Positions 19,137 through 29,224 of a stretch of 64,000 nucleotides of DNA are shown here, one piece after another. Under the pieces are notes generated by a model that was given only the letters and a program-made list of their open reading frames with translations, did not search any database and was not told the DNA's origin. Location of the stretch: contig NZ_JAFFIX010000011.1 in assembly GCF_016916835.1 (NCBI RefSeq), positions 1-64,000 on the forward strand. Direction: 5' to 3'. The DNA comes from Actinacidiphila bryophytorum. Its GTDB lineage: Bacteria; Actinomycetota; Actinomycetes; Streptomycetales; Streptomycetaceae. The position numbers and the translations under genes were made by a program. The first letter of the stretch is position 1; every line of letters starts with the position of its first letter.

Positions 19137-20393
19137 TCATTCTCCGTCCGTCCCGCGGCTGTGCCGGTCGGCCTGCCACACCTGGTCGAGCACACCGGGC
19201 AGCACCCGGAGGAACGCGTCCGTGTCGTCGTCGCCGACGACGAGCGGCGGCGCGAGCCGCACCGTGTCGGGCACGGCGGCGTTCACCAGGAGTCCGGCGT
19301 CCTGAGCCGCCTGCTGGACCGGTGCGGACAGCGGCTCGGTGAGCACGATACCGATGAGCAGGCCCGCGCCGCGCACATGATCGACCAGCGGGTGGCCGAG
19401 TGCCTCGATGCCGGCCCGCAGCTTCTCGCCCTGCCGCTTGACGTGGTCGAGCAGCCCGTCGGCCGCGATGGTGTCGAGGACGGCCAGCGCCGCAGCGCAC
19501 GCCACCGGATTGCCGCCGAAGGTCGAGCCGTGCGCGCCGGGCGTGAACAGCTCGGCCGCGGCGCCGAAGGCCACGGTCGCGCCGATCGGCAGACCGCCGC
19601 CCAGGCCCTTGGCCAGCGTCACCACGTCGGGCTCGACACCCTGGGCCAGGCACTCGAACCAGTGGCCCGTCCTGCCGATGCCGGTCTGCACCTCGTCGAG
19701 CACCAGCAGGGTGCCGGTGGCCGCGGTGATCTCCCGGGCCGCCTGCAGATAGCCGGGCGGCGGGATGACCACGCCGTTCTCGCCCTGGATCGGCTCGATG
19801 ACCACCAGTGCGGTGTCGGTGTCCACCACCGCCCGCAGCGCTTCCGCGTCGCCGAACGGCACATGCGTGACGTCGCCGGGCAGCGGAGCGAAGGCGGCCT
19901 TCTTCTTCGGCTGGCCGGTCAGCGCGAGGGCGCCCATGGTGCGGCCGTGGAAGGCGCCGTCGGTGGCGACCATCTTGCTGCGCCCGGTGAGCCGGCCGAG
20001 TTTGAAGGCGGCCTCGTTGGCCTCGGCGCCGGAGTTGCTGAAGTAGACCCGCCCTGACCGCCCGAACAGCTGCAGCAGCCGCTCGGCCAGCGCGACCGGC
20101 GGTTCGGCCACGAAGAGGTTGGAGACATGGCCCAGCGAGCCGATCTGCCGGGTCACCGCCTCGACCACCGCGGGGTGCGCGGTGCCCAGCGAGTTGACCG
20201 CGATGCCGCCGAGGAAGTCCAGGTAGACCTTGCCGTCGGCGTCCCAGAACCGCGCGCCCGCACCGCGGACCAGCGGCACCCGGGGCAGGCCGTAGTTGTC
20301 CATCAGCGCGCCCTGCCAGCGCGTCGCAAGCGCCTCGTTGCCCGTGACCCCGGTCGCGCCGGTGCTGGTGGTGTCCGTGGTGGTGCTGGTCAC
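19137..20393 (-). CDS. argD: Acetylornithine aminotransferase
   Basis: A 418-residue class-III PLP aminotransferase that converts N-acetylglutamate semialdehyde to N-acetylornithine. [16 protein letters not shown] holds the PLP-contacting Asp and [14 protein letters not shown] the Schiff-base Lys; [16 protein letters not shown] binds the phosphate. The first 20 residues (Thr/Ser/Gly-rich) are an unstructured extension. GTG at 20391-20393 overlaps the argB stop (GTGA). Confidence 0.96.
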   Translation of the reverse strand: MTSTTTDTTSTGATGVTGNEALATRWQGALMDNYGLPRVPLVRGAGARFWDADGKVYLDFLGGIAVNSLGTAHPAVVEAVTRQIGSLGHVSNLFVAEPPVALAERLLQLFGRSGRVYFSNSGAEANEAAFKLGRLTGRSKMVATDGAFHGRTMGALALTGQPKKKAAFAPLPGDVTHVPFGDAEALRAVVDTDTALVVIEPIQGENGVVIPPPGYLQAAREITAATGTLLVLDEVQTGIGRTGHWFECLAQGVEPDVVTLAKGLGGGLPIGATVAFGAAAELFTPGAHGSTFGGNPVACAAALAVLDTIAADGLLDHVKRQGEKLRAGIEALGHPLVDHVRGAGLLIGIVLTEPLSAPVQQAAQDAGLLVNAAVPDTVRLAPPLVVGDDDTDAFLRVLPGVLDQVWQADRHSRGTDGE

Positions 20394-21346
20394 CGTACTC
20401 CCCCTTCTGCTGCCTGTTCCGGTACGTGTTCCGCCGCGTGCTGGGCAGCGGGCGGCGGCGCGTCGTCGGGGACGACCATCGTGCCGATACCCTCGTCGGT
20501 GAAGATCTCCAGCAGGATCGAGTGCTGCACCCGGCCGTCGATGACCCGGGCGGTGCGCACGCCGTTACGTACCGCGTGCAGGCAGCCGCGCATCTTCGGG
20601 ACCATGCCGCTGGACAGGTCCGGCAGCAGCTTCTCCAGCTCGGTCGCGGTGAGCCGGCTGATCACCTCGTCGCTGTTGGGCCAGTCCTCGTACAGCCCCT
20701 CGACGTCGGTGAGCACCATCAGCGTCTCGGCGCCCAGGGCCGCGGCGAGGGCGGCGGCCGCGGTGTCGGCGTTGACGTTGTAGATGTGCCCGTCGTCCGC
20801 GGCGCGGGCGATCGAGGAGACCACCGGGATGCGGCCGTCGGCCAGCAGCGCCTCGATCGCACCGGTGTCGATGGCGGTGATCTCGCCGACCCGCCCGATG
20901 TCGACGGACTCGCCGTCGATCGTCGGCAGGTGCTTGACCGCGGTGATGGTGTGCGCGTCCTCGCCGGTCAGGCCGACCGCGAGCGGGCCGTGCCCGTTGA
21001 GCAGCCCGACCAGTTCCCGCTGCACCTGACCGGCCAGCACCATGCGCACGACGTCCATCGCCTCGGGCGTGGTGACCCGCAGCCCCGCCTTGAACTCGCT
21101 GACCAGGCCGTGCCGGTCGAGCTGCGCGTTGATCTGCGGGCCGCCGCCGTGCACGACGACCGGCTTGAGGCCGGCCTGCCGCAGGAAGACCACGTCCTGT
21201 GCGAAGGCGGCCTTCAGCCCGTCGTCGACCATGGCGTTGCCGCCGAACTTGATCACCACGACCCGGCCGTTGTGCCGGGTCAGCCAGGGCAGCGCCTCGA
21301 TGAGGACCTGCGCCTTGGGCAGGGCGGCGTTCTTGCGGGCCCTCAT
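20390..21346 (-). CDS. argB: Acetylglutamate kinase
   Basis: A 318-residue kinase of the amino-acid kinase fold that phosphorylates N-acetylglutamate, usually the arginine-inhibited step. [21 protein letters not shown] and [15 protein letters not shown] form the nucleotide and substrate loops; [19 protein letters not shown] is the family signature. The N-terminal helix [12 protein letters not shown] is the kind linked to arginine feedback inhibition. The last 25 residues are an Ala/Glu/Pro tail. ATG at 21344-21346 overlaps the argJ stop (ATGA). Confidence 0.97.
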   Translation of the reverse strand: MRARKNAALPKAQVLIEALPWLTRHNGRVVVIKFGGNAMVDDGLKAAFAQDVVFLRQAGLKPVVVHGGGPQINAQLDRHGLVSEFKAGLRVTTPEAMDVVRMVLAGQVQRELVGLLNGHGPLAVGLTGEDAHTITAVKHLPTIDGESVDIGRVGEITAIDTGAIEALLADGRIPVVSSIARAADDGHIYNVNADTAAAALAAALGAETLMVLTDVEGLYEDWPNSDEVISRLTATELEKLLPDLSSGMVPKMRGCLHAVRNGVRTARVIDGRVQHSILLEIFTDEGIGTMVVPDDAPPPAAQHAAEHVPEQAAEGGVR

Positions 21347-22494
21347 GAGCTGTACGCGCTGTTCTCGTGGACGTAGTCGGCGGTGAGGTCGTTGGTCCAG
21401 ATGACCGCGGACGCGTCGCCGGCCGCCAGGTCGGCGGTGATCACGACCTCACGGAAGCGCATGTCGACCAGGTCGCGGTCGTCGCCGACCGCACCGTTCC
21501 TGCACACCCACACACCGTTGATGGCCACGCTCAGCCGGTCCGGCTCGAAGGCGGCGGAGGTGGTGCCGATCGCGGACAGCACCCGCCCCCAGTTGGGGTC
21601 CTCGCCGTGGATCGCGCACTTGAGCAGGTTGCTGCGGGAGATGGTGCGGCCGACGTCCACCGCCTCGTCCTCGGTCGCCGCGTTGACGACCTCGATCCTG
21701 ATGTCCTTGCTCGCGCCCTCGGCGTCACCGATCAGCTGCCGGGCGAGGTCCGCGCAGACCGTGCGGACCGCGTCGGCGAACTCGTCGTAGCCGGGGGTGG
21801 TGCCGGAGGCGCCGGAGGCCAGCAGCAGCACGGTGTCGTTGGTCGACATGCAGCCGTCGGAGTCGGCCCGGTCGAAGGTCACCCGGGTGGCCTCCCGCAG
21901 CGCCTTGTCCAGGGTCGGGGTGTCCACGTCGGCGTCGGTGGTGAGCACGACCAGCATGGTGGCAAGCCCCGGCGCGAGCATGCCCGCGCCCTTGGCCATG
22001 CCGCCGACGGTCCAGCCGGGTCCCTGCGCGACGGCCGTCTTGTGGACGGTGTCGGTGGTCTTGATGGCGATCGCCGCCTTCTCGCCGCCGTGCTCCGACA
22101 GTTCGGCCGCGGCCTGCCCGATGCCCGGCAGCAGCTTGTCCATCGGCAGCAGCACGCCGATCAGCCCGGTGGAGGCCACCGCGATCTCGCCCGCGCTGTG
22201 GCCCAGCACCTCGGCGGCCCGCTCGGCGGTGGCGTGGGTGTCCTGGAAGCCCTGCGGTCCGGTGCAGGCGTTGGCGCCGCCGGAGTTGAGGACGACCGCG
22301 GTGACCGCACCGCCCTTGAGCACCTGCTCCGACCAGAGCACGGGCGCGGCCTTCACCCGGTTGGAGGTGAAGACGCCCGCGGCGGCGCGGCGCGGGCCGG
22401 AGTTGACCACCAGGGCCAGGTCTGGGTTGCCGTTCGCCTTGATCCCTGCGGCGATACCCGCCGCCCGGAATCCCTTCGCTGCCGTCACGCTCAT
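21343..22494 (-). CDS. argJ: Ornithine/glutamate N-acetyltransferase ArgJ
   Basis: A 383-residue ArgJ. It recycles the acetyl group from acetylornithine to glutamate, and in bifunctional forms also uses acetyl-CoA. The precursor cuts itself before the nucleophile Thr at residue 179 in [15 protein letters not shown], the expected ATML site. C-terminal [16 protein letters not shown] is also a family motif. ATG at 22492-22494 (MSVTAAKGF) was chosen; upstream in-frame sequence is repeat-derived. Separated from argC by 145 bases that hold two R2 palindromes. Confidence 0.97.
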   Translation of the reverse strand: MSVTAAKGFRAAGIAAGIKANGNPDLALVVNSGPRRAAAGVFTSNRVKAAPVLWSEQVLKGGAVTAVVLNSGGANACTGPQGFQDTHATAERAAEVLGHSAGEIAVASTGLIGVLLPMDKLLPGIGQAAAELSEHGGEKAAIAIKTTDTVHKTAVAQGPGWTVGGMAKGAGMLAPGLATMLVVLTTDADVDTPTLDKALREATRVTFDRADSDGCMSTNDTVLLLASGASGTTPGYDEFADAVRTVCADLARQLIGDAEGASKDIRIEVVNAATEDEAVDVGRTISRSNLLKCAIHGEDPNWGRVLSAIGTTSAAFEPDRLSVAINGVWVCRNGAVGDDRDLVDMRFREVVITADLAAGDASAVIWTNDLTADYVHENSAYSS

Positions 22495-22508
22495 TTGGTG
22501 CTCCTTTT

Positions 22509-22541
22509 CTCCCCCAGGGCTACCGCCTGGGCGGTACCCCC
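22509..22541. repeat. R2 palindromic repeat, copy 1 (argC-argJ gap)
   Basis: Begins ctcccccagggctaccgcct and ends with a ggcggtaccccc arm; it folds as CCCAGG/CCTGGG. The same unit recurs at 22607-22638 and 43763-43793. It sits within the polycistronic arg transcript, where a hairpin could affect mRNA stability between argC and argJ. Confidence 0.7.
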
Positions 22542-22606
22542 GTCTCCGCCCGCTCGGCACAAACCCGCGGGCATCGTCGTCATCTGCTGCCCGGAGGCCT
22601 CGCGGT

Positions 22607-22638
22607 CTCCCCCAGCTACCGCTGGGAGGTGCCCCCAG
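22607..22638. repeat. R2 palindromic repeat, copy 2 (argC-argJ gap)
   Basis: Starts ctcccccagctaccgctggg and ends aggtgcccccag; stem CCCAGC/GCTGGG. It ends one base before the argC stop codon at 22640. The unit is more similar to copy 3 at 43763 (shared aggtgccccc arm) than to copy 1. Confidence 0.75.
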
Positions 22639-22639
22639 C

Positions 22640-23722
<1,083 letters not shown>

Positions 23723-23817
23723 GAGCGGAACGCGCCGGGCTGCCCCGTGGACCGGCCGCCCGTGGGCGACAATCGCCTCCGACGGCCCACCCGGCGGCGA
23801 AGGAGAGCGGCACCCCC

Positions 23818-25005
23818 ATGGACGAGAGCACCCCGACGGGAGCAGGGCACGGCCGGGCGGTCGCCACGCGGGTGCGGATAAGGGCACGCAGCAGGACCGA
23901 GCCGCACCGCGCCTCGACACCGCTGGAGCTGCTGTTCGACCTGTGCTTCGTGGTGGCGGTCGCGCAGGCCGGCAGCAAGCTGGTGCACGCGCTCGCGGCC
24001 GGCCACCCGGGGCACGGGATCACCGGCTACCTGCTGGTCTTCTTCGCCATCTGGTGGGCCTGGATGAACTTCACCTGGTTCGCCTCCGCCTACGACACCG
24101 ACGACGTCCTCTACCGGCTCGTCACCCTGGTGCAGATGTCCGGGGTGCTGGTGCTGGCCGCCGGTGTGCCGCGGGCCTTCGACGACGCCGACTACACGGT
24201 CGCGGTCCTCGGCTACCTCATCATGCGGGCCGCGCTGACCTTCCAGTGGCTGCAGGCCGCGTCCGGCGAGAGCGGGGCGGCGCGCACCGTCGCGCTGCGC
24301 TACGCCGCCGGGCTCGTCGTGGTGCAGATCGCCTGGGTGGTGCTGCTCCTGCTGCCCGGCTCCTGGTGGACCGGCGGCTTCCTGGTCCTGGTCGTTGCCG
24401 AGCTGTCCGTGCCCGCCTACACAGAGCACGACCACCGCACCTCCTGGCACCCGCACCACATCGCCGAGCGCTACGGGCTGTTCACCCTCATCGTGCTGGG
24501 CGAGTCGATCTCGGCGGCCACGGTCGCGGTGCAGTCGGCGCTGGACGAGTCCGCCGCGCTCGACCTGCTGCTGCCCATCGCGGCCGGCGGCCTGGTGATC
24601 GTCTTCGCGGCCTTCTGGAGCTACTTCGCCGTGCCCATCCACGAGCACCTCAGCTCCAACCGGCAGGCCTTCCTGTGGGGCTACGGCCACTACGCGGTGC
24701 TGGGCTCGGCAGCCGCGATCGGCGCGGGCATCGAGGTGGCGGTGGAGCAGGTCACCCACCACGCGGAGATCTCGGCGCGGGCCGCGGCCAGTTGTGTGAC
24801 AGTGCCGACGGCCGTCTTCCTGCTCATGGTGTGGGCGGTGCACACCCGGCACTTCAAGAGCGGCCTGGCCCAGCACATGGTGCTGCCCGCAGGTGCGGTG
24901 GCGGTCCTGGCCTGCACCCTGGCGGGCCATCTGGCGGTGCCCCTTGCGGGCCTTGCCTGCGCCTGCACGGTCGCCGCCGGGGTGTGGCCGGCCAGGGTGC
25001 GCTGA
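23818..25005 (+). CDS. LtrA family (low temperature requirement A) membrane protein
   Basis: A 395-residue multi-pass membrane protein. The family start motif is TPLELLFDLCFVVAVAQ (about residues 39-55), followed by FFAIWWAWMNFTWFASAYDTDD and later HHIAERYGLFTLIVLGESI, both diagnostic of LtrA. There are about ten hydrophobic segments. LtrA was named from a Listeria cold-growth mutant; its molecular role is not established. ATG at 23818 lies after AAGGAGAG. It ends 12 bases before the convergent methyltransferase. Confidence 0.9.
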   Translation: MDESTPTGAGHGRAVATRVRIRARSRTEPHRASTPLELLFDLCFVVAVAQAGSKLVHALAAGHPGHGITGYLLVFFAIWWAWMNFTWFASAYDTDDVLYRLVTLVQMSGVLVLAAGVPRAFDDADYTVAVLGYLIMRAALTFQWLQAASGESGAARTVALRYAAGLVVVQIAWVVLLLLPGSWWTGGFLVLVVAELSVPAYTEHDHRTSWHPHHIAERYGLFTLIVLGESISAATVAVQSALDESAALDLLLPIAAGGLVIVFAAFWSYFAVPIHEHLSSNRQAFLWGYGHYAVLGSAAAIGAGIEVAVEQVTHHAEISARAAASCVTVPTAVFLLMVWAVHTRHFKSGLAQHMVLPAGAVAVLACTLAGHLAVPLAGLACACTVAAGVWPARVR

Positions 25006-25017
25006 TTCCTACGCTTC

Positions 25018-25830
25018 CTACGCCGCCGGGAGGCGGGTCGCCGCGAGTGCGACGGCCGCGTAGTCGACGGTGAAGCCGCCACCCGCCGCGTCGACCGCCT
25101 CGCCGATGCCGGACAGCAGCGCCGCGAGGACGCCCGGCGGGAAGCCGCTGTGGCCGCCGAAGGTGGGGACCTGGTCGAGCCACTCGTCGCGCGTGTAGGC
25201 GCGCTGCCAGTCGAAACGCCACCGCTCGGGCTCGGTGAAGGCGCCCGCCCGCCGGATGCCGTCGGCGGCCGTGTCCAGGATCGGCACGTAGGCGTCGAGC
25301 CCCGGCTGCACCCGGCGGTAGACGGGCGCGTCGGGCAGCACCCGGGCGTAGACCGCGCGTACGGCCTCCGCCAGGTCCTGCGGCAGGCGGGCCACGTTCC
25401 AGAACGGGGCGAGCAGGCCGCCGGGCCGCAGCGCCAGCGCCGCCCGCTCCGCGCCTGCTGCGGGGTCGATCCAGTGCCAGGCCTGGCCTGCGACGACCGC
25501 GTCGAATCGGCGGCCCGCCGGGTCCCAGCTCTCGAAGGCGGCGACCTCGGCGTCGAGCCCGTCGGCCGCGGCGGCCCTGACCATCCGCGGGTCGGGGTCC
25601 ACACCGAGCACCCGGCAGCCGGCCGCGCGGAACTGCCGGGCCGCGATGCCGGTGCCGCAGCCGACGTCGAGCAGGTCGGGGCCGGGGGCGGCGGCCGTGA
25701 CAGCGGCGATCAGGGCGTCGGGGTAGCCGGGGCGGGTGCGCTCGTAGCGTTCGGTGTCCGCGCCGAAGGACTCGGCCGCGCCGCGCTCGCGGTGCGGCGG
25801 CCGGTTGCCGGAGAACGGTACAGTGGGCAT
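25018..25830 (-). CDS. SAM-dependent methyltransferase, probably TetR-controlled
   Basis: A 270-residue class I methyltransferase. Motif I is LLDVGCGTGIAARQFRAAGC, then VLGVDPDPRM and VAGQAWHWIDPAAGAERAAL. The acceptor is unknown. The ATG at 25828-25830 (MPTVPFSGN) lies inside the first half of a palindromic operator, so there is no room for a Shine-Dalgarno sequence and the mRNA is probably leaderless. The divergent TetR gene 86 bases away is the likely repressor. Confidence 0.88.
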   Translation of the reverse strand: MPTVPFSGNRPPHRERGAAESFGADTERYERTRPGYPDALIAAVTAAAPGPDLLDVGCGTGIAARQFRAAGCRVLGVDPDPRMVRAAAADGLDAEVAAFESWDPAGRRFDAVVAGQAWHWIDPAAGAERAALALRPGGLLAPFWNVARLPQDLAEAVRAVYARVLPDAPVYRRVQPGLDAYVPILDTAADGIRRAGAFTEPERWRFDWQRAYTRDEWLDQVPTFGGHSGFPPGVLAALLSGIGEAVDAAGGGFTVDYAAVALAATRLPAA

Positions 25831-25860
25831 GCGCCCACTATGAGTGGGCGCATGCCCACT
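25822..25860. promoter_or_regulatory. Duplicated TetR-type operator between methyltransferase and regulator genes
   Basis: An 18-bp perfect inverted repeat: left 25822-25839 AGTGGGCATGCGCCCACT, spacer atg, right 25843-25860. Each 18-mer is itself a palindrome of AGTGGGC and GCCCACT around four bases. Two tandem operator sites in this form are typical for TetR dimers. The left site includes the methyltransferase start codon. Confidence 0.85.
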
Positions 25861-25915
25861 CGTCAACCGGCGGCCGGGCGCGAAGACGTACCCACCGGCG
25901 AGAGGCGGACCCGCG

Positions 25916-26506
25916 GTGCCGACAGGAGTGGCCCTGCGCGACGTGCGCGAGCAGCTGTTCGACGCCGCGGAGCGCATCCTGCTGAGGGAGGGCCAGCAGG
26001 CACTGACCAGCCGCTCGGTCACCGCGGAGGCGGGCGTCGCCAAGGGGGTGCTGCACCGGCACTTCGCCGACTTCGACGCCTTCCTCGCCGACCTGGTGAC
26101 CGACCGCATCGGCCGCGTCGAACAGCAGGCGGCCGCCCTGCGCGAGGCCGCGGGCAGCGGCACCGTCGAGGGCAACCTCGCCGGGGCGCTCACCGAGGTC
26201 TTCAGTTCGGTCGCCGTCGCGGTCGTCGCCCTGGTCACCGCACGCGACGGCCTGCGCGCCCGGCTGCGCGAGGAAGGGCACGGCGGTATTCCGCTGCTGG
26301 CCGAGGCGACGGACATGCTCGCCGGCTACCTCGGCGCGGAACGCGGCCTCGGCCGCCTCGCACCGGACGCCGACACCGCCACGCTGGCGATGATGCTGGT
26401 CGGGACCGGCCATCTGCTCTTCGCCGGGCGGCGGACCGGCACCGCACCGGAGGCCGCGGAGGTCGGCACGGTGGTGCGGACGGTACTGGCGGGAGTGGCG
26501 CCCTAG
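25916..26506 (+). CDS. TetR-family transcriptional regulator
   Basis: A 196-residue regulator. The N-terminal HTH is REQLFDAAERILLREGQQALTSRSVTAEAGVAKGVLHRHFADFDAFLADL, standard for TetR. The C-terminal ligand domain has no recognised ligand signature. GTG at 25916 (VPTGVALRDV) was chosen for the upstream GAGAGGCGG; in-frame GTGs at 25844 and 25928 are alternatives. It faces away from the methyltransferase gene across a double palindromic operator, so autoregulation and control of that gene are expected. Confidence 0.9.
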   Translation: MPTGVALRDVREQLFDAAERILLREGQQALTSRSVTAEAGVAKGVLHRHFADFDAFLADLVTDRIGRVEQQAAALREAAGSGTVEGNLAGALTEVFSSVAVAVVALVTARDGLRARLREEGHGGIPLLAEATDMLAGYLGAERGLGRLAPDADTATLAMMLVGTGHLLFAGRRTGTAPEAAEVGTVVRTVLAGVAP

Positions 26507-26630
26507 CCTCCTCACGGCACGTGCCACCCGGTCGGAGTTCCCGCGCGCGAGCCTGCCACCGGCACCCCGGGCCTTCTGCGACGATGCCCGCACCCCGGCA
26601 GCCGGGGCGCGCGCCCGTACAGGAGGAACC

Positions 26631-27080
26631 ATGGCCGGCAGGTTCGAGGCAGCAGCCGAGATCGACCGCCCCATCGAGGAGGTTTTCGCCTTCCTCGCCG
26701 ACGGCACCAACGACCCGAAGTTCAGCCCCAGGGTCCAGGAGATCACCAAGACCACGGAGGGCCCCGTCGGGGTCGGCACCGTCTTCGCCAGCACCGTCAA
26801 GGACGCCGGGATGACGACCAGGCGCGAGTTCCGGATCAGCGAGTTCGTCGAGCCCGTCACGATCCGCTGGACCGAGCTGTCCAGGAACTCCATCACCGCC
26901 AAGGAGGGCGGCTACGACCTGGAGCGGCTGCCCGGCGGCGGCACCCGGGTGACCATCTTCAACGTCCTGGAGGGCCACGGGACCGGCAAGCTGCTGGTCG
27001 GCCTCGCCCTGCTGGCGGCCCGCAGGGACGCAGGCGCCTTCGCCGGCCGGATCAAGGCGGCGGTCGAGGCGGCCGTCTAG
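26631..27080 (+). CDS. SRPBCC (polyketide cyclase/START-like) family protein
   Basis: 149 residues with the helix-grip fold: RFEAAAEIDRPIEEVFAFLADGTNDPKFSP is the typical N-terminus, and the long C-terminal helix is LLVGLALLAARRDAGAFAGRIKAAVEA. Such proteins bind small hydrophobic ligands; no substrate can be assigned. ATG follows AGGAGGAACC. Single gene, 124 bases after the TetR gene. Its stop codon is followed by CTAGGGCGTGTT, which resembles one end of the MITE elements at the arg genes. Confidence 0.85.
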   Translation: MAGRFEAAAEIDRPIEEVFAFLADGTNDPKFSPRVQEITKTTEGPVGVGTVFASTVKDAGMTTRREFRISEFVEPVTIRWTELSRNSITAKEGGYDLERLPGGGTRVTIFNVLEGHGTGKLLVGLALLAARRDAGAFAGRIKAAVEAAV

Positions 27081-27110
27081 GGCGTGTTCACCACCGGGGC
27101 CGCACAGGTC

Positions 27111-28280
27111 TCAGCGCGCCCGGGGCGCCTGCCGTACCGCGCGCAGCACCACGAACTTCGGGTCGGACGCCACCACCTCGCAGTTCCCGAACAGCCGCCG
27201 CAGCCGTACGTGGTAGCCCAGGTGGCGGTTGCCGACCACCCACAGCTCGCCGCCCGGGCGCAGCGCCGCCCGGGCGGTGGCGAACATCCGGCGGGCGCTG
27301 CTGTCGCTGGTGGCCCGGTGCGAATGGAAGGGCGGGTTGTTCAGTACGAGGTCGGCGCTGCCCGCGGGCACGCCCGCAGCCGCGTCGGCGACCAAGAACT
27401 CCGCGGCCGTCGCCGGGTCCGCGTTGTCCCGGAAGGTGGCCTCCGCCGAGGCCACGGCCTGGTGCGACTCGTCGGTGAACAGCACGTCGGAGGCCGGGTT
27501 CGCCAGCGCGGCGGCGGTGCCGACCACGCCGTTGCCGCAGCCGAGGTCGATCACCCGGTCGGGTCCCTGCCGCCGCGGCAGGTTCCCGAGCAGCAGCCGG
27601 GTGCCGACGTCGAGCCGGTCGGCGCAGAAGACGCCGGCGTGGTTGGTGACCGTACGCCCCGACATCGGGCCGATGCCGTCCGGCAGGGCGTAGCGCAGCG
27701 GCCAGGGGTTGGCGCCGCGGGACAGGTCCGGGTCGGGCGTGCAGAAGATCAACCGGGCCTTGCGGACCGCGAGCGAGGTGACGGTCGGACCGAGGATGCG
27801 TTCGAAGAGGGCCAGCGTCGAGGTGTGGATCTCGGTGACCATGCCCGTACCCACCACGACGGTGTCCCGGTGGACGGCGGGGGCGAGCGCGTGCAGCTGG
27901 TCCTCCAGCAGCGCCAGGCTCTTGGGCACCCGCACCAGCAGCAGGTCGATGCGCTCCGGCGCCTTGCCGCCCCGGCTCTCCCGGGTGGACAGCAGCCGCA
28001 CCCGGTCCTGGGCGCCGATCCTGCGCAGATTATCCCGGGTCGCCTGCTGGCCGAGGTAGGAGTCCGAGACCTGCACCGGCTCCCGCCCGGCCAGCGCCGT
28101 GACCAGCGCACCCCACCGGTCCCCCAGCACCACGGTCGTCCCGCCCGCCGCCGGCGCCTTCTCGTCCAGGTGCCGCAGCAGGTAGTCGTCCGCGGCGTCC
28201 CACGCCCGCAGCTGCTCCCGCGGCTCCTGCGGATAGCGCGTCAGGTCGAGGTCGCCCCAGGGGGTGCTGAATCGGTACAT
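27111..28280 (-). CDS. RlmG/RsmC-type rRNA guanine-N2 methyltransferase
   Basis: A 389-residue two-domain methyltransferase. The C-terminal catalytic half has VIDLGCGNGVVGTAAALANP (SAM loop) and DLVLNNPPFHSH, where NPPF is the amino-methylase motif of enzymes that methylate guanine N2 in rRNA. The N-terminal half is a degenerate copy of the fold (TTVVLGDRWGALVTALAG), as in RlmG/RsmC. ATG at 28278-28280 (MYRFSTPWGD) lies after GAGAGGATC. Which rRNA position it modifies is not shown by the sequence alone. Confidence 0.88.
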   Translation of the reverse strand: MYRFSTPWGDLDLTRYPQEPREQLRAWDAADDYLLRHLDEKAPAAGGTTVVLGDRWGALVTALAGREPVQVSDSYLGQQATRDNLRRIGAQDRVRLLSTRESRGGKAPERIDLLLVRVPKSLALLEDQLHALAPAVHRDTVVVGTGMVTEIHTSTLALFERILGPTVTSLAVRKARLIFCTPDPDLSRGANPWPLRYALPDGIGPMSGRTVTNHAGVFCADRLDVGTRLLLGNLPRRQGPDRVIDLGCGNGVVGTAAALANPASDVLFTDESHQAVASAEATFRDNADPATAAEFLVADAAAGVPAGSADLVLNNPPFHSHRATSDSSARRMFATARAALRPGGELWVVGNRHLGYHVRLRRLFGNCEVVASDPKFVVLRAVRQAPRAR

Positions 28281-28287
28281 GATCCTC

Positions 28288-29166
28288 TCAGCGTAGGCCC
28301 TGCCCGCCCGCCTGCTGACCGACCGCTTCCCTGACGGCGACACGCGCCAGGTCGGCGTCCGCCGGTCCCGGGTGCGAGGTGAGCCGGTCGAGCACCGCGC
28401 GCGCCAGCGGCAGGTCGGCCGCGGCGGCCGCGAGCCGTACGTCCTTGGCCGCGTGCTCCAGCGGGAAGTGCGCGGTGGTGGTCAGCACCCGCTGCAGCAG
28501 CGGCCCCATGGGGCTCGCGGCCAGGGCGGTGGTGACCAGCTCGCCGTCCAGCCCGAGCACCCGGCCGAGGTCCAGGGCCTCGGCCGTCAGCACGACACCG
28601 CCGATCACCGCGTTGATGAGCACCAGCTTGAGCGCCGCGCCCGAGCCGACGCCGCCGCACTCGCGGACCATGCCGAGATGTGCGAGCAGCTCCCGCACCG
28701 GCCGGGTGTCGCCGCCTGCCAGGATCAGCAGTTCTCCTGCCGCCGCCCGGTCGACGCTGCCCATGACGGGCGCGTCCACGTAGGCCACCCCCGCCGGCAG
28801 GCGGGCGGCCGCCGCCCTGGCCGCGTCCGGGCCGATGCTCGACGTGTCGACCAGGACACTGCCGGGCCGCATGGCCCCGGCGACCTGGCCGACCACGGAC
28901 GCCACGGCCGCCGGGTCGGCCAGCATCGTCACCACGACGTCGGCGCCCGCGACGGCCTCGGCCGCGCTGCCGGCGACGGTGGCGCCGCGCTCGGCGAAAG
29001 GCTCCGCCTTGGCGGCGGTGCGGTTCCACACGGTCAGCGGCAGACCGGCGTCGAGCAGCCGGTGCGCCATCGGGGTGCCCATCAGCCCGAGGCCGAGGAA
29101 AGCGGTCCTGGGAGAGGCGGTCCTGGCAAGCGCCATGGATTCGGATACGGCGGTGTGCGATGTCAT
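28288..29166 (-). CDS. NAD(P)-dependent beta-hydroxyacid dehydrogenase (3-hydroxyisobutyrate dehydrogenase family)
   Basis: 292 residues. The dinucleotide-binding site is TAFLGLGLMGTPMAHRLLDAG; VDAPVMGSVDRAAAGELLILAGG is the substrate-binding motif and GSGAALKLVLINAVIGGVV carries the catalytic Lys. The family covers 3-hydroxyisobutyrate, tartronate semialdehyde and imine reductases; the substrate is undetermined. ATG at 29164-29166 is used; an ATG at 29134-29136, closer to the Rossmann motif, is an alternative. It is divergent from the LysR gene 58 bases away, which probably controls it. Confidence 0.88.
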   Translation of the reverse strand: MTSHTAVSESMALARTASPRTAFLGLGLMGTPMAHRLLDAGLPLTVWNRTAAKAEPFAERGATVAGSAAEAVAGADVVVTMLADPAAVASVVGQVAGAMRPGSVLVDTSSIGPDAARAAAARLPAGVAYVDAPVMGSVDRAAAGELLILAGGDTRPVRELLAHLGMVRECGGVGSGAALKLVLINAVIGGVVLTAEALDLGRVLGLDGELVTTALAASPMGPLLQRVLTTTAHFPLEHAAKDVRLAAAAADLPLARAVLDRLTSHPGPADADLARVAVREAVGQQAGGQGLR

Positions 29167-29224
29167 GCCGCCGACGCTAGGCCCGACCGCGGCATGCAAC
29201 AAGCGAATGTCTAGCATGCATGGC

